Below, piece by piece: positions 34,505 through 42,324 of a stretch of DNA of 64,000 nucleotides. The notes beneath the pieces are model-generated. The model was not told where the DNA came from. It saw only the letters and a list, made by a program, of their open reading frames with translations, and did not search any database. The number at the start of each line of letters is the position of its first letter. The first letter of the stretch is position 1. The stretch comes from an uncultured Paracoccaceae bacterium (GTDB lineage Bacteria > Pseudomonadota > Alphaproteobacteria > Rhodobacterales > Rhodobacteraceae). The stretch spans positions 1-64,000 of the forward strand of contig CALMJS010000032.1 of assembly GCA_937864535.1 (NCBI GenBank), given 5' to 3'. Made by a program: the position numbers and the translations under genes.

Positions 34505-35692
34505 ATGCTTGACAGCAGCAATCTCGATACCCACCGCGTCCAGCGCATCATGCAATTGCATGGTATGACAGATGGTGTGAAACGGACTCTCTCGAAGTAT
34601 TCCGCCAAGATCAACGCAGCCATGCCCAAAGCCGGGGCTGAACTGGTAGACTTCATCGGATCGCACGGTGGCTACAATCTCGCCGGAGATCGTGGCGGCG
34701 CGATGCGCACGCACATCATCCAGGCGCTGTGCCGTCATTGGGTCATCGCGATGCGTGGCGATTTCGGCCCTGACTATATTGCCTCGGTCCAGCAGATCGC
34801 CAACACCCACAACAAACTGCGCGTCGACCCGCATCTCCAGATGGCCGCCTACTCGCTCTTGCGCTCGAGCATCATGCGTCAGGTGGCACGCCCGTGGGTT
34901 CCGTCCTACTTTAACACCACCTTGGGCGATGCGCTGACCCGTCTGGTCGCGTTCGACATGGACATGGCGGTCAGCACCTATCTCGAAACCCAGATGAACG
35001 AGAGCGCTACGCTGCGCCACACCATGAGCGAGGAATTCCGCAACAGCCTCGGCCACATTATGGAAACCCTCGCAGCCGCGGCAGAGCAAACGTCGTCGAA
35101 TGTGCGTCAGGCCTCCAGCCTTGCCGGGAACATGGCGCAGTCCGCCGCGACGATCCGCGAACAGATGACCGCAGCGACCAATATGTCCGCCTCGGCCAGC
35201 AACAAGGCCGTGCAGGCCGCCGGTCAAGTCGAAGTGCTGTCCTCCAAGGTTCAGGACATTTCCGAAGCGATCATGCGCATCAGCAAGATCGCCAACCAGA
35301 CCAACCTTCTGGCCCTCAACGCCTCGATCGAAGCCGCCCGCGCCGGCAGCGTCGGTCGCGGGTTCAGCGTTGTGGCGGGCGAGGTGAAGAACCTCGCGGC
35401 GCAAACGCAAAAGGTGACGGATGACATCAACATCCTGCTCGAGGCGATCAAGGGCGAAACGGCCCAGGCCGTTGACAACGTCCATTCGGTGAATACCGAA
35501 ATCAAGGCGCTGAACGATGCCTCCGGTCAAGTCCAGATCGCTCTGGGCAAGCAGGGCGAATTGCTGCGGGTGGAAATGATGTCGAACATCCAGCAGTCCC
35601 AGACCGGTTCTGAGAGCCTCGCCAAACAGGCGCGGTCCCTGCGCGACACCGCCGAAGATTTCTTGCGTCGGATCATGGGCAGCGGTTCCTGA
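34505..35692 (+). CDS. Globin-coupled methyl-accepting chemotaxis protein (HemAT-like)
   Basis: This 395-aa receptor couples a heme sensor to the chemotaxis kinase. Residues 1-165 form a protoglobin-type domain with the probable proximal heme ligand His102 in [12 protein letters not shown]. Residues about 190-390 form the signalling coiled coil with the tip [18 protein letters not shown] and [18 protein letters not shown]. There is no transmembrane segment, so it is a soluble sensor, presumably of oxygen. I prefer ATG 34505, preceded by GGGAAAA, over ATG 34460. No che genes are adjacent. Confidence 0.88.
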   Translation: MLDSSNLDTHRVQRIMQLHGMTDGVKRTLSKYSAKINAAMPKAGAELVDFIGSHGGYNLAGDRGGAMRTHIIQALCRHWVIAMRGDFGPDYIASVQQIANTHNKLRVDPHLQMAAYSLLRSSIMRQVARPWVPSYFNTTLGDALTRLVAFDMDMAVSTYLETQMNESATLRHTMSEEFRNSLGHIMETLAAAAEQTSSNVRQASSLAGNMAQSAATIREQMTAATNMSASASNKAVQAAGQVEVLSSKVQDISEAIMRISKIANQTNLLALNASIEAARAGSVGRGFSVVAGEVKNLAAQTQKVTDDINILLEAIKGETAQAVDNVHSVNTEIKALNDASGQVQIALGKQGELLRVEMMSNIQQSQTGSESLAKQARSLRDTAEDFLRRIMGSGS

Positions 35693-35821
35693 TCGCCCCG
35701 TCGGAACGGCTCGGGGAAACGTGCTGTCAGTATCCCCAAGCCCCAAAGCGCAGCGACGCATACCCATGCATCGCTGCGCGACAGCTTGTCAGAACACGCG
35801 CATCGAATTATACGCCGCAGC

Positions 35822-37429
35822 ATGTTGGACACCGCTGAAAATCGCCCCGCCCTGCCCCCGGAAATCGCTCGTCGTCGGACGTTTGCGATCATTTCGCACC
35901 CTGACGCCGGCAAGACCACGCTGACGGAAAAATTCCTGTTGTTCGGTGGTGCAATCCAGATGGCCGGTCAGGTCCGCGCCAAGGGCGAAGCGCGCCGCAC
36001 CCGCTCCGACTTTATGCAGATGGAAAAGGACCGCGGCATTTCAGTGTCCGCCTCGGCCATGTCGTTCGATTTCGGCAACTTCCGGTTCAATCTGGTCGAT
36101 ACCCCCGGCCACTCGGATTTTTCCGAGGATACCTATCGCACCCTGACAGCCGTTGACGCTGCTGTGATGGTGATCGACGGGGCCAAGGGCGTGGAAAGCC
36201 AGACGCAAAAGCTGTTCGAGGTGTGCCGCCTGCGCGATTTGCCGATCCTGACCTTCTGTAACAAGATGGACCGCGAGAGCCGCGATACCTTTGAGATCAT
36301 CGACGAAATTCAGGAAAACCTCGCGATTGATGTCACGCCGGCCTCTTGGCCGATTGGCACCGGGCGCGAATTTATCGGCTGTTACGATATCCTGAACAAC
36401 CATCTGGAACTGATGGACCGCGCCGACCGCAACCGCGTGTCGGAATCGATCAAAATCAACGGTCTGGACGATCCGAAGATCCGCGAACATGTGCCGTCCG
36501 CCCTCTTGGACACGCTGATCGAAGAGCTGGAAATGGCGCGCGAATTGCTGCCCGCGCTGGACCCGCAGGCGGTGCTGGAGGGTCACATGACCCCGATCTG
36601 GTTCGGCTCTGCCATCAACAGCTTTGGCGTCAAGGAACTGATGGACGGGATCGGCAAATACGGCCCCGCGCCGCAGCCGACCACCGCCGATCCCCGCGCC
36701 ATCGAGCCGTCAGAGGACAAGGTCGCGGGCTTTGTGTTCAAGGTTCAGGCGAACATGGACCCCAAACACCGCGACCGCGTGGCCTTTGTCCGGCTGTCGT
36801 CGGGGCATTTCGAACGCGGGATGAAGTTGCTGCACGTCCGCTCGAAAAAGCCGATGGCGATTTCCAACCCGGTTCTGTTCCTCGCAGCCGACCGCGAACT
36901 GGCCGAAGAGGCCTGGGCCGGCGATATCATCGGCATTCCGAACCACGGCCAGCTGCGCATCGGCGATACGCTGACCGAGGGCGAAGCGCTCAAGGTGACG
37001 GGCATTCCGTCCTTTGCCCCGGAACTCTTGCAAGGCGTGCGGGCGGGCGATCCGATGAAGGCCAAGCATCTGGAAAAGGCGCTGATGCAGTTCGCCGAAG
37101 AAGGCGCCGCCAAGGTGTTCAAACCGATGATCGGCTCCGGCTTTATTGTCGGCGTCGTCGGGGCTCTCCAGTTCGAAGTCCTGGCCAGCCGCATCGAGCT
37201 GGAATACGGGCTGCCGGTGCGGTTTGAATCCTCCCAGTTCACCTCGGCCCGCTGGGCGACCGGCCCCAAGGCCGCGCTGGACCAATTCATCAACACCAAC
37301 AAACAGCACATCGGCTATGACAATGACGGTGATGTGGTGTTCCTGACGCGACTTCAGTGGGACATCGACCGTGTGGTGCGGGATTATCCCGACATTCGTT
37401 TGACAGCGACCAAGGAAATGATGGTCTAA
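35822..37429 (+). CDS. prfC: Peptide chain release factor 3
   Basis: RF3 is the GTPase that removes RF1/RF2 from the ribosome after termination. The 535-aa protein has G1 ISHPDAGKTTLTEK, the switch region MQMEKDRGISVSASAMSF, G3 DTPGHSDF, G4 NKMDRE and the RF3 C-terminal domain. I use ATG 35822; the frame extends to 35786, but those residues are not family-like. A strong terminator follows at 37436-37460. Confidence 0.97.
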   Translation: MLDTAENRPALPPEIARRRTFAIISHPDAGKTTLTEKFLLFGGAIQMAGQVRAKGEARRTRSDFMQMEKDRGISVSASAMSFDFGNFRFNLVDTPGHSDFSEDTYRTLTAVDAAVMVIDGAKGVESQTQKLFEVCRLRDLPILTFCNKMDRESRDTFEIIDEIQENLAIDVTPASWPIGTGREFIGCYDILNNHLELMDRADRNRVSESIKINGLDDPKIREHVPSALLDTLIEELEMARELLPALDPQAVLEGHMTPIWFGSAINSFGVKELMDGIGKYGPAPQPTTADPRAIEPSEDKVAGFVFKVQANMDPKHRDRVAFVRLSSGHFERGMKLLHVRSKKPMAISNPVLFLAADRELAEEAWAGDIIGIPNHGQLRIGDTLTEGEALKVTGIPSFAPELLQGVRAGDPMKAKHLEKALMQFAEEGAAKVFKPMIGSGFIVGVVGALQFEVLASRIELEYGLPVRFESSQFTSARWATGPKAALDQFINTNKQHIGYDNDGDVVFLTRLQWDIDRVVRDYPDIRLTATKEMMV

Positions 37430-37435
37430 CGGAAC

Positions 37436-37460
37436 AAAGGGCGGCCTAGGCCGCCCTTTT
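37436..37460. terminator. Bidirectional terminator after prfC
   Basis: AAAGGGCGGCC and GGCCGCCCTTT are perfect complements with TA at the centre, followed by T. It lies 6 bp after the prfC stop and 22 bp from the stop of the convergent membrane-protein gene. Confidence 0.92.
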
Positions 37461-37482
37461 GCTGTCGCGTTAGGTGGATAAC

Positions 37483-38181
37483 TTAGGCCAGTCGGTCGCG
37501 CCTGCTGCCGTAGCCCGGTTGCGACAACGACAAACAGACTGTGATGCAGATCATCACAAAGCTGATATACGTCATCAGCGGCATGTCTTCGAAAACCCAT
37601 GCCATCAGGATCGGACGCTGACCTGTCATGACAAAGTAGAAGGCACTGACAACGACAATCGTATTGAATCTGGAAATCACGCGTCCGGCCAGCGACCAAC
37701 CCTTCTGCCCATAGGTGTTCAGCACGATGGACAACGCCACCATAACCAGCCCGAGTGACGTACCGACGGTCATATGATGGCCATCCCCCCCCAATGCCAG
37801 CAGATGATCGAGGTTGATATTGGGCGCCACGGCCATCAGGAACAGCCGGACCGAGGCTGTAAACAGCACCCAGAACACTCCGACCGTAAACAGAATTCGA
37901 TCAAGGGTGGACCGTACATCCTGACAGATCAGAACCACCCCCAGCAGCGCAAAGCAAATTGCAGTGGTCCCCAACATCCTCAGCCCCTCGGAAAGACCGG
38001 GAAGCGGCAGAGCCTCGCCCCAAAACACCCAACCAGCCAGAACGTAGAGCGCGTGTCCGGAAACCGCGACACTGAGCACACGAATGAGGCCCTCTGTGAT
38101 CCGGTTTTGCAGCGGCTGGAATTTCCACTTCACAGCGTCCACCCGTCCAAAAAGAAGGGTGACTGGCTCTGGATAAGACAT
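37483..38181 (-). CDS. Multi-pass membrane protein of unknown function
   Basis: This 232-aa protein has about six hydrophobic segments (for example VLSVAVSGHALYVLAGWVFW, TTAICFALLGVVLIC, ILFTVGVFWVLFTASV, and FVMICITVCLSLS). The N-terminal 40 residues are soluble. A polar loop contains LDHLLALGGDGHHMT. I do not recognise the family. It is monocistronic, convergent with prfC, and divergent from the VPLPA-type gene across an AT-rich 403-bp region. Confidence 0.72.
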   Translation of the reverse strand: MSYPEPVTLLFGRVDAVKWKFQPLQNRITEGLIRVLSVAVSGHALYVLAGWVFWGEALPLPGLSEGLRMLGTTAICFALLGVVLICQDVRSTLDRILFTVGVFWVLFTASVRLFLMAVAPNINLDHLLALGGDGHHMTVGTSLGLVMVALSIVLNTYGQKGWSLAGRVISRFNTIVVVSAFYFVMTGQRPILMAWVFEDMPLMTYISFVMICITVCLSLSQPGYGSRRDRLA

Positions 38182-38584
38182 AATACCGCTCCTTTCCTAG
38201 CGCTGCTCGCCTCTAACGCGACAGGCAATCGGGGCCCGAACCTGCCAATCGGTAGAGAGTGAACCGTCAAACAGAACATGTAACTACCTACAGGTCATAA
38301 CGCCAAAAAAATTGGATTATTCATACAGCCCTAAGGTATCAAAATTATACTCATTCGTATAGTTATTCATCTACCCAAAATAGATTTATGCGTCAGCGAT
38401 TTCCCTTTAGCGAGAATGCACGGGGCAAAAATATTGGCGAGGATCCACAATGGACGGACCTATACGTTTAGCCAAAAATGACCCAAAATTGCATAATTTG
38501 TGTACTTTCGCGACAATCGGCAATAATCTCTGACCTACGGATCAGACCAGATCCAAAGTTTATATAAGGTTAGAGGGTATTCCG
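38182..38584. other. AT-rich intergenic region between divergent genes
   Basis: This 403-bp stretch is visibly richer in A/T than its surroundings. It holds no convincing ORF. Features seen are a small inverted repeat TATAC/GTATA at 38346-38361 and a candidate promoter for the rightward gene (TTGTGT at 38498-38503, AATAAT at 38522-38527). GAGGG lies just before the start at 38585. It must contain promoters for both divergent genes. The low GC may reflect a complex regulatory region or recent acquisition. Confidence 0.55.
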
Positions 38585-39370
38585 ATGAGATTGGCTTTGA
38601 CAACCAGCACGATCGCCTTGCTGGCATTTGCAACCACCGCAGGCGCCACACCCTTGGCGGGCGTTGGCACCTACACCGGCACGGCTGGATTTGCTTCGGC
38701 AGAGGGCGATCTGACCAACGCGCCGGGGAACGGGGCGATCGTCTACGTCAGCACCGTTGGCGCAGGCGGCTTTACAGGTCTGAATGTGGGCTCGGAGTAT
38801 AACGGCTCGGTTCTGACCACCAACACCTTTTCCGCCAATGCGGGTGAAGCATTTTCCTACTATTTCAACTATTTCACCTCGGACGGTGCTGGCTATTCCG
38901 ACTATGCCTATGCATGGCTGCGCGACGTGAACAATTCCGCCAACGATATTCTGATCTTTACCGCCCGCACACAGGCGTCCGGCGACACCGTACCGGGCTT
39001 TGATCTGCCGCCGATTGACAGTTCGGTGACGCTGAACCCCGGAAGTACAGCCATCATTGCCGTCGCGCCCGACTGGACAACCGGCCTTGGCTTTTCGAGT
39101 GGCGAATGCTACATGGGCGTCGGCGAAGGCTGCGGTTATACCGGCTGGATCCAGTCCAGCTATACCTTTGCAACTGCTGGCACCTATGCCTTTGAGTTCG
39201 GCGTCGTAAACTGGTCGGATGACGGCTTTGACAGCGCGCTGGCGATTTCCGGCGTGACTGTCGCTGGTCAGGAAATCCTGCCATCGGTTCCGCTCCCGGC
39301 AGCCGGGTGGATGCTGCTCGCGGGCCTTGGCGGTCTGGCTGGCGTTGCCCGCCGCCGCAAAACCGCCTGA
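38585..39370 (+). CDS. VPLPA-CTERM sorting-domain protein
   Basis: This 261-aa exported protein has a signal peptide (residues 1-21, ending TAGA) and a C-terminal sorting tail: VPLPAAGWMLLAGLGGLAGVA and RRRK. The motif, hydrophobic helix and basic end match the VPLPA-CTERM type of exosortase signals known in Rhodobacterales. The mature part is rich in Gly, Ser, Thr and Tyr with four cysteines at most, and I recognise no domain. It is probably anchored or released at the cell surface. No exosortase gene is in the window. A terminator follows at 39394-39426. Confidence 0.85.
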   Translation: MRLALTTSTIALLAFATTAGATPLAGVGTYTGTAGFASAEGDLTNAPGNGAIVYVSTVGAGGFTGLNVGSEYNGSVLTTNTFSANAGEAFSYYFNYFTSDGAGYSDYAYAWLRDVNNSANDILIFTARTQASGDTVPGFDLPPIDSSVTLNPGSTAIIAVAPDWTTGLGFSSGECYMGVGEGCGYTGWIQSSYTFATAGTYAFEFGVVNWSDDGFDSALAISGVTVAGQEILPSVPLPAAGWMLLAGLGGLAGVARRRKTA

Positions 39371-39393
39371 GGCCTTTGACAGTGCCGTTTGAT

Positions 39394-39426
39394 GGGCTCG
39401 GCCGCTGGCCGGGCCTGTTTTCTTTT
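39394..39426 (+). terminator. Rho-independent terminator of the VPLPA-CTERM gene
   Basis: GGGCTCGGCC and GGCCGGGCCT form a stem with two G-T pairs around a GCT loop, followed by GTTTTCTTTT. It begins 24 bp after the stop codon. Confidence 0.85.
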
Positions 39427-39571
39427 GTCACATGGTTAAAATGTCGTAAAAGTTGACCTTTCTGATCGTTCAGAGTAAAAGCCTCGCATTCCTTCGGGAA
39501 GTGACGCGGGGCGCGTGGAAATTTGCGTCCCATAACCCACGGCCGACGCATGGCCGCGATAATGGACGCTA

Positions 39572-41050
39572 ATGACCAAATTCAACGATCTGAACCTTGA
39601 CCCTAAGGTTCTCAAAGCAGTCGCCGAAGCCGGCTACGAAACCCCGACACCAATTCAGGCAGGCGCTATCCCCGCTGCCCTTGAGGGGCGCGACGTATTG
39701 GGCATCGCCCAAACCGGCACTGGCAAGACCGCCAGCTTTACCCTGCCGATGATCACCCTTCTGGGGCGTGGTCGCGCACGCGCACGCATGCCGCGCAGTC
39801 TGGTTCTGTGCCCGACGCGCGAATTGGCGGCTCAGGTCGCCGAAAACTTTGACGTTTACGCCAAGCACACCAAGCTGACCAAGGCGCTGCTGATCGGCGG
39901 CGTTTCGTTCAAGGATCAGGACGCCCTGATCGACCGCGGTGTTGACGTATTGATCGCAACCCCCGGTCGTTTGCTCGACCATTTCGAGCGCGGCAAACTG
40001 CTGCTGACCGGCGTGCAGATCATGGTCGTCGACGAGGCGGACCGGATGCTCGATATGGGCTTTATCCCCGATATCGAACGCATCTTCCAACTGACGCCCT
40101 TTACCCGCCAGACCCTGTTCTTTTCGGCGACGATGGCCCCGGAAATCGAACGGATCACCAATACCTTCCTTCAGGCCCCTGCCCGGGTCGAGGTTGCGCG
40201 TCAGGCGACGACCTCGGAAAATATCAAGCAGGGCGTGGTCATGTTCAAGGCCAGCCGCAAGGACCGCGAAGGCACCGAAAAGCGTCGCCTGCTGCGTGCG
40301 ATGATCGACCAAGAGGGCGACACCTGCACCAACGCGATCATTTTCTGCAACCGGAAAACGGATGTGGATATCACCGCGAAATCGCTGCAAAAATACGGCT
40401 ACAACGCCGCTGCGATCCACGGTGATCTGGACCAGAAACAGCGTATGGACACGCTGGACAAATTCCGCACTGGCGAACTGCGTTTCCTGTGTGCCTCTGA
40501 CGTAGCAGCGCGCGGGCTCGACATTCCTGCGGTGAGCCACGTGTTCAACTACGACGTGCCCAGCCACGCCGAGGATTATGTTCACCGCATCGGCCGCACT
40601 GGCCGCGCCGGTCGCAAGGGCAGCGCGATCATGATCTGCTCGCCCCGCGACGAGAAATACTTTGAAGCCGTGGAAAAGCTGACCCAATCGGCAATTCCCC
40701 GCCTCGAAAATCCGTTGGCGGGCCTGCCCGTCGAAGAAGACAGCGCCCCGCGCCAAGACAAACCGAAATCGAGCCGCAGCCGGTCCCGTGGTCGCAAAGA
40801 CCGCAGCGAACCGCGTGCCGAGGCTGCCGAGGTCGTCGCAGTGCAGCCGCAGCCGGTCGAGGTCGTCACCGCGCCCGAGCCGCGACCCGAGCGCACCGAA
40901 CATCGGCACGAACGCAATGACCAACGGCGCGAGTCGTCCGGACCGCGTCACGACCGTCGCCGCAATGATCGCCATGACCAGCCGATTGGCTGGGGTGATG
41001 ATGCACCGTCCTTTATCCGCCTTAGCTTTGCCGAGAGACGCGCAAATTGA
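39572..41050 (+). CDS. rhlE: DEAD-box RNA helicase, RhlE-like
   Basis: This 492-aa ATP-dependent RNA helicase probably acts in ribosome assembly or mRNA decay. It has the Q motif with PTPIQAGAIP, motif I AQTGTGKT, Ia PTRELAAQ, II VDEADRMLDMG, III SATM, and VI HRIGRTGRAG. Residues from about 385 form a basic, Arg/Glu-rich disordered tail (RSRSRGRKDR and HERNDQRRE), suited to RNA contacts. The stop overlaps the TTG start of the next gene by 4 nt. Confidence 0.93.
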   Translation: MTKFNDLNLDPKVLKAVAEAGYETPTPIQAGAIPAALEGRDVLGIAQTGTGKTASFTLPMITLLGRGRARARMPRSLVLCPTRELAAQVAENFDVYAKHTKLTKALLIGGVSFKDQDALIDRGVDVLIATPGRLLDHFERGKLLLTGVQIMVVDEADRMLDMGFIPDIERIFQLTPFTRQTLFFSATMAPEIERITNTFLQAPARVEVARQATTSENIKQGVVMFKASRKDREGTEKRRLLRAMIDQEGDTCTNAIIFCNRKTDVDITAKSLQKYGYNAAAIHGDLDQKQRMDTLDKFRTGELRFLCASDVAARGLDIPAVSHVFNYDVPSHAEDYVHRIGRTGRAGRKGSAIMICSPRDEKYFEAVEKLTQSAIPRLENPLAGLPVEEDSAPRQDKPKSSRSRSRGRKDRSEPRAEAAEVVAVQPQPVEVVTAPEPRPERTEHRHERNDQRRESSGPRHDRRRNDRHDQPIGWGDDAPSFIRLSFAERRAN

Positions 41051-41676
41051 TCCGATGTCTTGGGGGCCTTGCCTTGGCCCTTTGCAGTGCAGCCCCTGCG
41101 TGGGCTGACATCTGTACGGTTCGTGTGAATGCGATGGATATTACCATCGACACCGAACAATTCGCCGATGACGATCTGTCACCCGGCCTCCGCGAACGTT
41201 TGCTGCGTTCGCCCGGTCGTCTGATGGACCGGATCAAGGGCGATGAACCGACCTGCACCAGCGACGTAACCCTGACCTTTATGGCCAGCCTGACGGAAAG
41301 TTACACCAGCGAAGGGTTCTGTCTGGATTATACCGGCGATGATGTCGGTTATGTCATGGTGCCGGGGGAACAGAATTTCCGTGGTCGCTGTGAACGCACG
41401 ACCTGTCAGCGGGTCGATATGGCGTCCGATGAACTCAAACAGGTTCAGGACAACATGACCCATGTGTTCGGACAGCCGCCGACACCGGGCGAAATTCGCC
41501 GCGCCGAAACCTTTGGCGCCAAACTGCTACAAGGGTCGGACAGATTCTTGCGCACGCAGGCGAACGGCGCTGCCTCAGTCGCGCTGACGGCGGCGCTTGG
41601 CACCCCGGCGATTGCCGCGGCGGGGATTGTTACCCTGGTTGCGGTCGAGGGCAGCGCGTTTCTCTGCCGCGATTGA
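41047..41676 (+). CDS. Secreted protein of unknown function
   Basis: The 209-aa protein has a signal peptide (residues 1-20, ending APAWA). Its mature part has several cysteines (CTV, PTCTS, GFCLDY, GRCERTTCQR), suggesting disulfides. A hydrophobic segment near the C-terminus (AALGTPAIAAAGIVTLVAV) may insert in the membrane. It begins at TTG 41047 inside the rhlE stop; the signal peptide only appears from this start. I do not recognise the family. It shares a terminator with the convergent gene. Confidence 0.7.
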   Translation: MIRCLGGLALALCSAAPAWADICTVRVNAMDITIDTEQFADDDLSPGLRERLLRSPGRLMDRIKGDEPTCTSDVTLTFMASLTESYTSEGFCLDYTGDDVGYVMVPGEQNFRGRCERTTCQRVDMASDELKQVQDNMTHVFGQPPTPGEIRRAETFGAKLLQGSDRFLRTQANGAASVALTAALGTPAIAAAGIVTLVAVEGSAFLCRD

Positions 41677-41687
41677 TCACTGTTGGA

Positions 41688-41709
41688 AAAGGGGCCTATC
41701 GGCCCCTTT
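41688..41709. terminator. Bidirectional terminator between convergent genes
   Basis: AAAGGGGCC (41688-41696) and GGCCCCTTT (41701-41709) pair around a TATC loop. It lies 11 bp after the rightward stop and directly abuts the TAG of the leftward gene ending at 41710. Confidence 0.9.
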
Positions 41710-42243
41710 CTAGTCGCGCGATCTACGGCGTAGTGCCGCCATCAGCGCCATCGCGCCACCGATGAGCGGCAGCGAGGCCGGAACCGGAACACTGGGCAGC
41801 ACCGGTTCGGTGATATCGCGAATGACGAAACTCTCCGCCCCAAAGTTCGTACTGCCGAGATTGGTAATATAGCCTGCCAAGGCATCGCCCGGCTGGCAGG
41901 CGCCCAAGTCGGTAAACCATTCCGCCGCACACAGGTAGGTATCGCCCGCGTAACTCACCGTGCCGAGAGGCGATTGGAAGGCCGCGATAAACGCGGTCAG
42001 GTTCGCTGTGATACTGTCGGCCACCTCTTGGGCGGTCGGAATCCGCCAGCCGTACTGGGTCTGCTCGGCCCATGAAAACGGACAACTCTCGTAATTCATA
42101 TTGCACGGAGCGGCCCAGACCCATTCCGCACCACCGTATGTCACAATCCGGTCTGCCGGAATCGGCCCGAGCGTCACAGCAGCAACCTGCCCGGCCGCCG
42201 CAATCATCATGAAGGCACTGATAGCAAAAACAAAACGCCGCAT
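41710..42243 (-). CDS. Exported protein with VPLPA-like C-terminal sorting signal
   Basis: This 177-aa protein has a signal peptide (residues 1-22) and a C-terminal tail PSVPVPASLPLIGGAMALM followed by RRRSRD. This is the same motif-helix-basic layout as VPLPA-CTERM, with VPVPA in place of VPLPA. The mature part has WVWAAPCNMNYESCPFSW and GWRIPTAQEV, reminiscent of DUF1566-like Trp/Cys-rich modules. The start codon lies at the edge of a 12-bp hairpin in the leader (42243-42282). A surface role is likely; function is unknown. Confidence 0.75.
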   Translation of the reverse strand: MRRFVFAISAFMMIAAAGQVAAVTLGPIPADRIVTYGGAEWVWAAPCNMNYESCPFSWAEQTQYGWRIPTAQEVADSITANLTAFIAAFQSPLGTVSYAGDTYLCAAEWFTDLGACQPGDALAGYITNLGSTNFGAESFVIRDITEPVLPSVPVPASLPLIGGAMALMAALRRRSRD

Positions 42244-42282
42244 TTGCTAGAATCCCCATATCAATATGTAGATTCTAGCAAA
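42243..42282 (-). promoter_or_regulatory. Leader hairpin covering the start of the VPLPA-like gene
   Basis: TTTGCTAGAATC (42243-42254) and GATTCTAGCAAA (42271-42282) form a perfect 12-bp stem. The loop contains an inner dyad CATAT/ATATG. On the mRNA the likely Shine-Dalgarno GGGGA (complement of 42253-42257) lies at the loop edge, and the first base of the ATG closes the stem. Folding could therefore block ribosome access. The element is A/T-rich and could melt with temperature. Confidence 0.6.
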
Positions 42283-42324
42283 AGATGCAGCGTCTCGTCG
42301 ATATAAATCCAGAGGCGAGCGATA

